Source: Sphaerulina vaccinii (Eukaryota; Ascomycota; Dothideomycetes; Mycosphaerellales; Mycosphaerellaceae). Taken from it: 64,000 nt of DNA. Location: assembly GCA_022570795.1 (NCBI GenBank), contig JAKUDP010000013.1, positions 310,001-374,000 of the forward strand. The letters run 5' to 3'. The notes under the pieces were generated by a model, which did not search any database, had not been told where the DNA came from, and saw only the letters and a program-made list of their open reading frames with translations. Of the stretch, positions 62,368 through 64,000 are shown piece by piece. The position numbers were made by a program, and so were the translations under genes. Each line of letters opens with the position of its first letter. Within the stretch, counting starts at the first letter, position 1.

Positions 62368-64000
62368 TCATCTGGAAGGTCGGCATTGCTTCTCCCTCTG
62401 TTCCTGCTGCCATCTCGAGAAGAGGACATCTTGGTCTGGTAGTTTTTGTCCACGTAGTATGTCCGCCCTGATAAGTGCGCTGTCGCTGTGAGGTGTGGCC
62501 GCGATTGGCGCAGGGTGGCTAGCAACATAGTTCCTCTCACCCTCCTGGTTCGTTTCGTGTTGAACCTCCAACTCAAGCGGGTTATGGTCGTGTGTATCGC
62601 TCGCGTCGATCCAGTATCGCTCTCTCTCCTTCTTGATATCGACATCTCCATTGACATCAAGCGATGTTGGATTCATGGCGTGCAACAGAATCTTCTCTCG
62701 TCGCTTATGCATAGTGCTTCCGTCGATCAAAAGCCTAGTGTCGATATTGTGGAATTCATCACTATAGTCCCTGTATAAGCCGTGCATCCAGGTAGTAAGC
62801 TCTTTTTCGCTTGTGAACTTTCCATCCACTATCAGCGTGTAGAGTGGGTGGTTCTCCTGAAGTTCCACTGGCATCCTCCAAAAGCGCCAAACGACGTTAT
62901 CAACCCATTGCCTCCATCTTGCACTTGAGAAATCGTTGTTGGGGTTACGAAGTCTTGTCTTGGCGGACAGTTGTTCAAACAGTCCTCGCGCTTGTGCACA
63001 GACGACTTGAGCCTTCAGCCTCTGGTTGGCATTTTCCAGATCTGACAGAGCTGTCACCCTCGACTCTAATTGCTCGATGCGGCGGTCCTTGGCATCAAGC
63101 TTTTCTACAAGCCTGGTGTGGGCTTGCTGGTCTCTCTGTATGCCGTTGACAGGCCGGAGTTGTGCGAGGTCAGCCATAAGAGCGTGACATGGCTGAATAT
63201 TCTTCTCGGTGGATTCCATCCCCAGTTCGTGGCGGAATCGTGTCACACGTTCGCGTGTGATCGACCAGTATGGGTGGCTTTCGACGATGGTTGCTGACTT
63301 CAAGTGGATGACCATACGTTCGACATCCCATTCCAGAGCTGAGCCTGCTCCTGAGGCCCTGTAGTTTGAGTTTGTATCATCCGGACAGCCATCTTGTGCA
63401 AGGAGGTGTTCACATCGCACCCCATCAGCAATCAAGTGATAGTACTGGTGATAGATGGCCGCTGCGAAGACCGCCACGAATCTGGTCTCCATTTGCTTTA
63501 CGAAGACTCTCATGTTGGATTCGTAATGTTCGTGCGCCTGCTCGAAATCTTGCTGCATGGATCTGCCTACGTCGACCAAGAAAGGCTTCATCCACGTCGG
63601 TTCTTCCCCTCTCCTCAAACATCCCGTGTGTCCCTGCAAAGCAGGCAAGAACACATTGACAAAGCGATCAGTTGTGCCACTGTAGTCTGTGACCTGACAA
63701 CACAGGTCTCGTAGGACAAAGCTCCGCCACTTCGGATCGTGCAGACTTGGTACAGCGGTGCTTTCACTCTTCGACAGGTTGTGTGCAGCCACGCAGCTGT
63801 CGAAGTATTCTCTCAGGTCTGTTGTGTCGTCTTCTTCATTGAACAAAAGCTCATGGAAGTGTCGTGAAGTAGGTATCGAAGCATTGGCAGTAGTAGAGGT
63901 GCTCTTTTGTGTTTCGAAGGGACTATCCGGTACCTCGAGACGTTGCCTCTGGCGAGCAGGCTCATCGTCATGCTGGTCGAGGCTCGCTGATCGCTTAGTT
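62368..64000 (-). CDS. Hypothetical protein with central coiled coil, partial at right edge
   Basis: The frame ends at 62368 and stays open to the window edge, so the N terminus lies outside. At least 540 residues are encoded here. Visible parts: a basic/Ser-Thr low-complexity leader near the edge; ELLFNEEDDTTDLREYFDSC and further helical sequence; a coiled coil (KLDAKDRRIEQLESRVTAL, SDLENANQRLKAQ); a Trp-rich block (RWRQWVDNVVWRFWRMP); a charged C terminus (WQQEQREKQCRPSR). No catalytic motif, membrane segment or known domain is recognised. Confidence 0.6.
   Translation of the reverse strand, partial: TKRSASLDQHDDEPARQRQRLEVPDSPFETQKSTSTTANASIPTSRHFHELLFNEEDDTTDLREYFDSCVAAHNLSKSESTAVPSLHDPKWRSFVLRDLCCQVTDYSGTTDRFVNVFLPALQGHTGCLRRGEEPTWMKPFLVDVGRSMQQDFEQAHEHYESNMRVFVKQMETRFVAVFAAAIYHQYYHLIADGVRCEHLLAQDGCPDDTNSNYRASGAGSALEWDVERMVIHLKSATIVESHPYWSITRERVTRFRHELGMESTEKNIQPCHALMADLAQLRPVNGIQRDQQAHTRLVEKLDAKDRRIEQLESRVTALSDLENANQRLKAQVVCAQARGLFEQLSAKTRLRNPNNDFSSARWRQWVDNVVWRFWRMPVELQENHPLYTLIVDGKFTSEKELTTWMHGLYRDYSDEFHNIDTRLLIDGSTMHKRREKILLHAMNPTSLDVNGDVDIKKERERYWIDASDTHDHNPLELEVQHETNQEGERNYVASHPAPIAATPHSDSALIRADILRGQKLPDQDVLFSRWQQEQREKQCRPSR

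Overview
This window looks like nuclear DNA of a filamentous ascomycete (Pezizomycotina). A Dothideomycete is my guess, but nothing here proves the class. The signs are compact genes with introns of mostly 46-66 bp, GT...AG borders and CTGAC/CTAAC-like branch sites; fungus-specific families (Zn2Cys6 regulator, DUF3328/UstYa, NACHT-ankyrin NLR, F-box-like proteins, many MFS transporters, FTR1, Argonaute); and intergenic gaps of 0.2-1.5 kb. I saw no rRNA, tRNA, CRISPR array or intact transposon. Exon borders were worked out by hand from splice signals and reading phase. Nearly all multi-exon models below close exactly in frame.

Layout. 0-8 kb is accessory: a tiny secreted Tyr/Gly-rich peptide faces a UstYa-family protein, then a Zn2Cys6 regulator is divergent from a single-ORF fusion of an N-carbamoyl-D-amino-acid amidohydrolase with a hydantoin/Asp-Glu racemase. 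8-17 kb holds a LURP-one-like protein, a NACHT-ankyrin NLR, PDCD5, a SET methyltransferase of the Rubisco-LSMT type, an Rrp47/C1D-like protein and a tandem-domain gene with an in-frame TAG. 18-24 kb is membrane and metabolism: a FucP-type MFS carrier, the iron permease FTR1, a cytochrome P450 and a beta-trefoil/fascin-like gene broken by one TGA. 26-32 kb is conserved: ketopantoate reductase and COQ4 are divergent, followed by an Argonaute. 32-38 kb has a decayed 100-bp-period repeat, a second LURP-one-like gene, an HELAH metallopeptidase-like gene with a premature TAG, and a sugar transporter. 38-46 kb has RPS4, a frameshifted F-box-like gene and SLA2. 46-64 kb has an amidohydrolase, F-box-like genes, an alcohol dehydrogenase divergent from a sugar carrier, a secreted Gly-rich protein with M15-peptidase-like motifs spread over six exons, and an MFS carrier divergent from a Gfo/Idh/MocA dehydrogenase across a 12-bp-arm inverted repeat.

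How the genes fit together. Two neighbourhoods look like small metabolic modules: regulator plus fused hydantoin-type enzyme (4.7-7.7 kb), and two carrier/dehydrogenase pairs transcribed from shared divergent promoters (50-60 kb). RNA silencing (Argonaute), endocytosis (SLA2), ubiquinone and pantothenate synthesis and translation (RPS4) are core functions. A recurring oddity is that six otherwise convincing genes carry one internal stop or frameshift. The strongest case is at 16423, where the stop sits exactly where the second copy of a duplicated domain has Gln.
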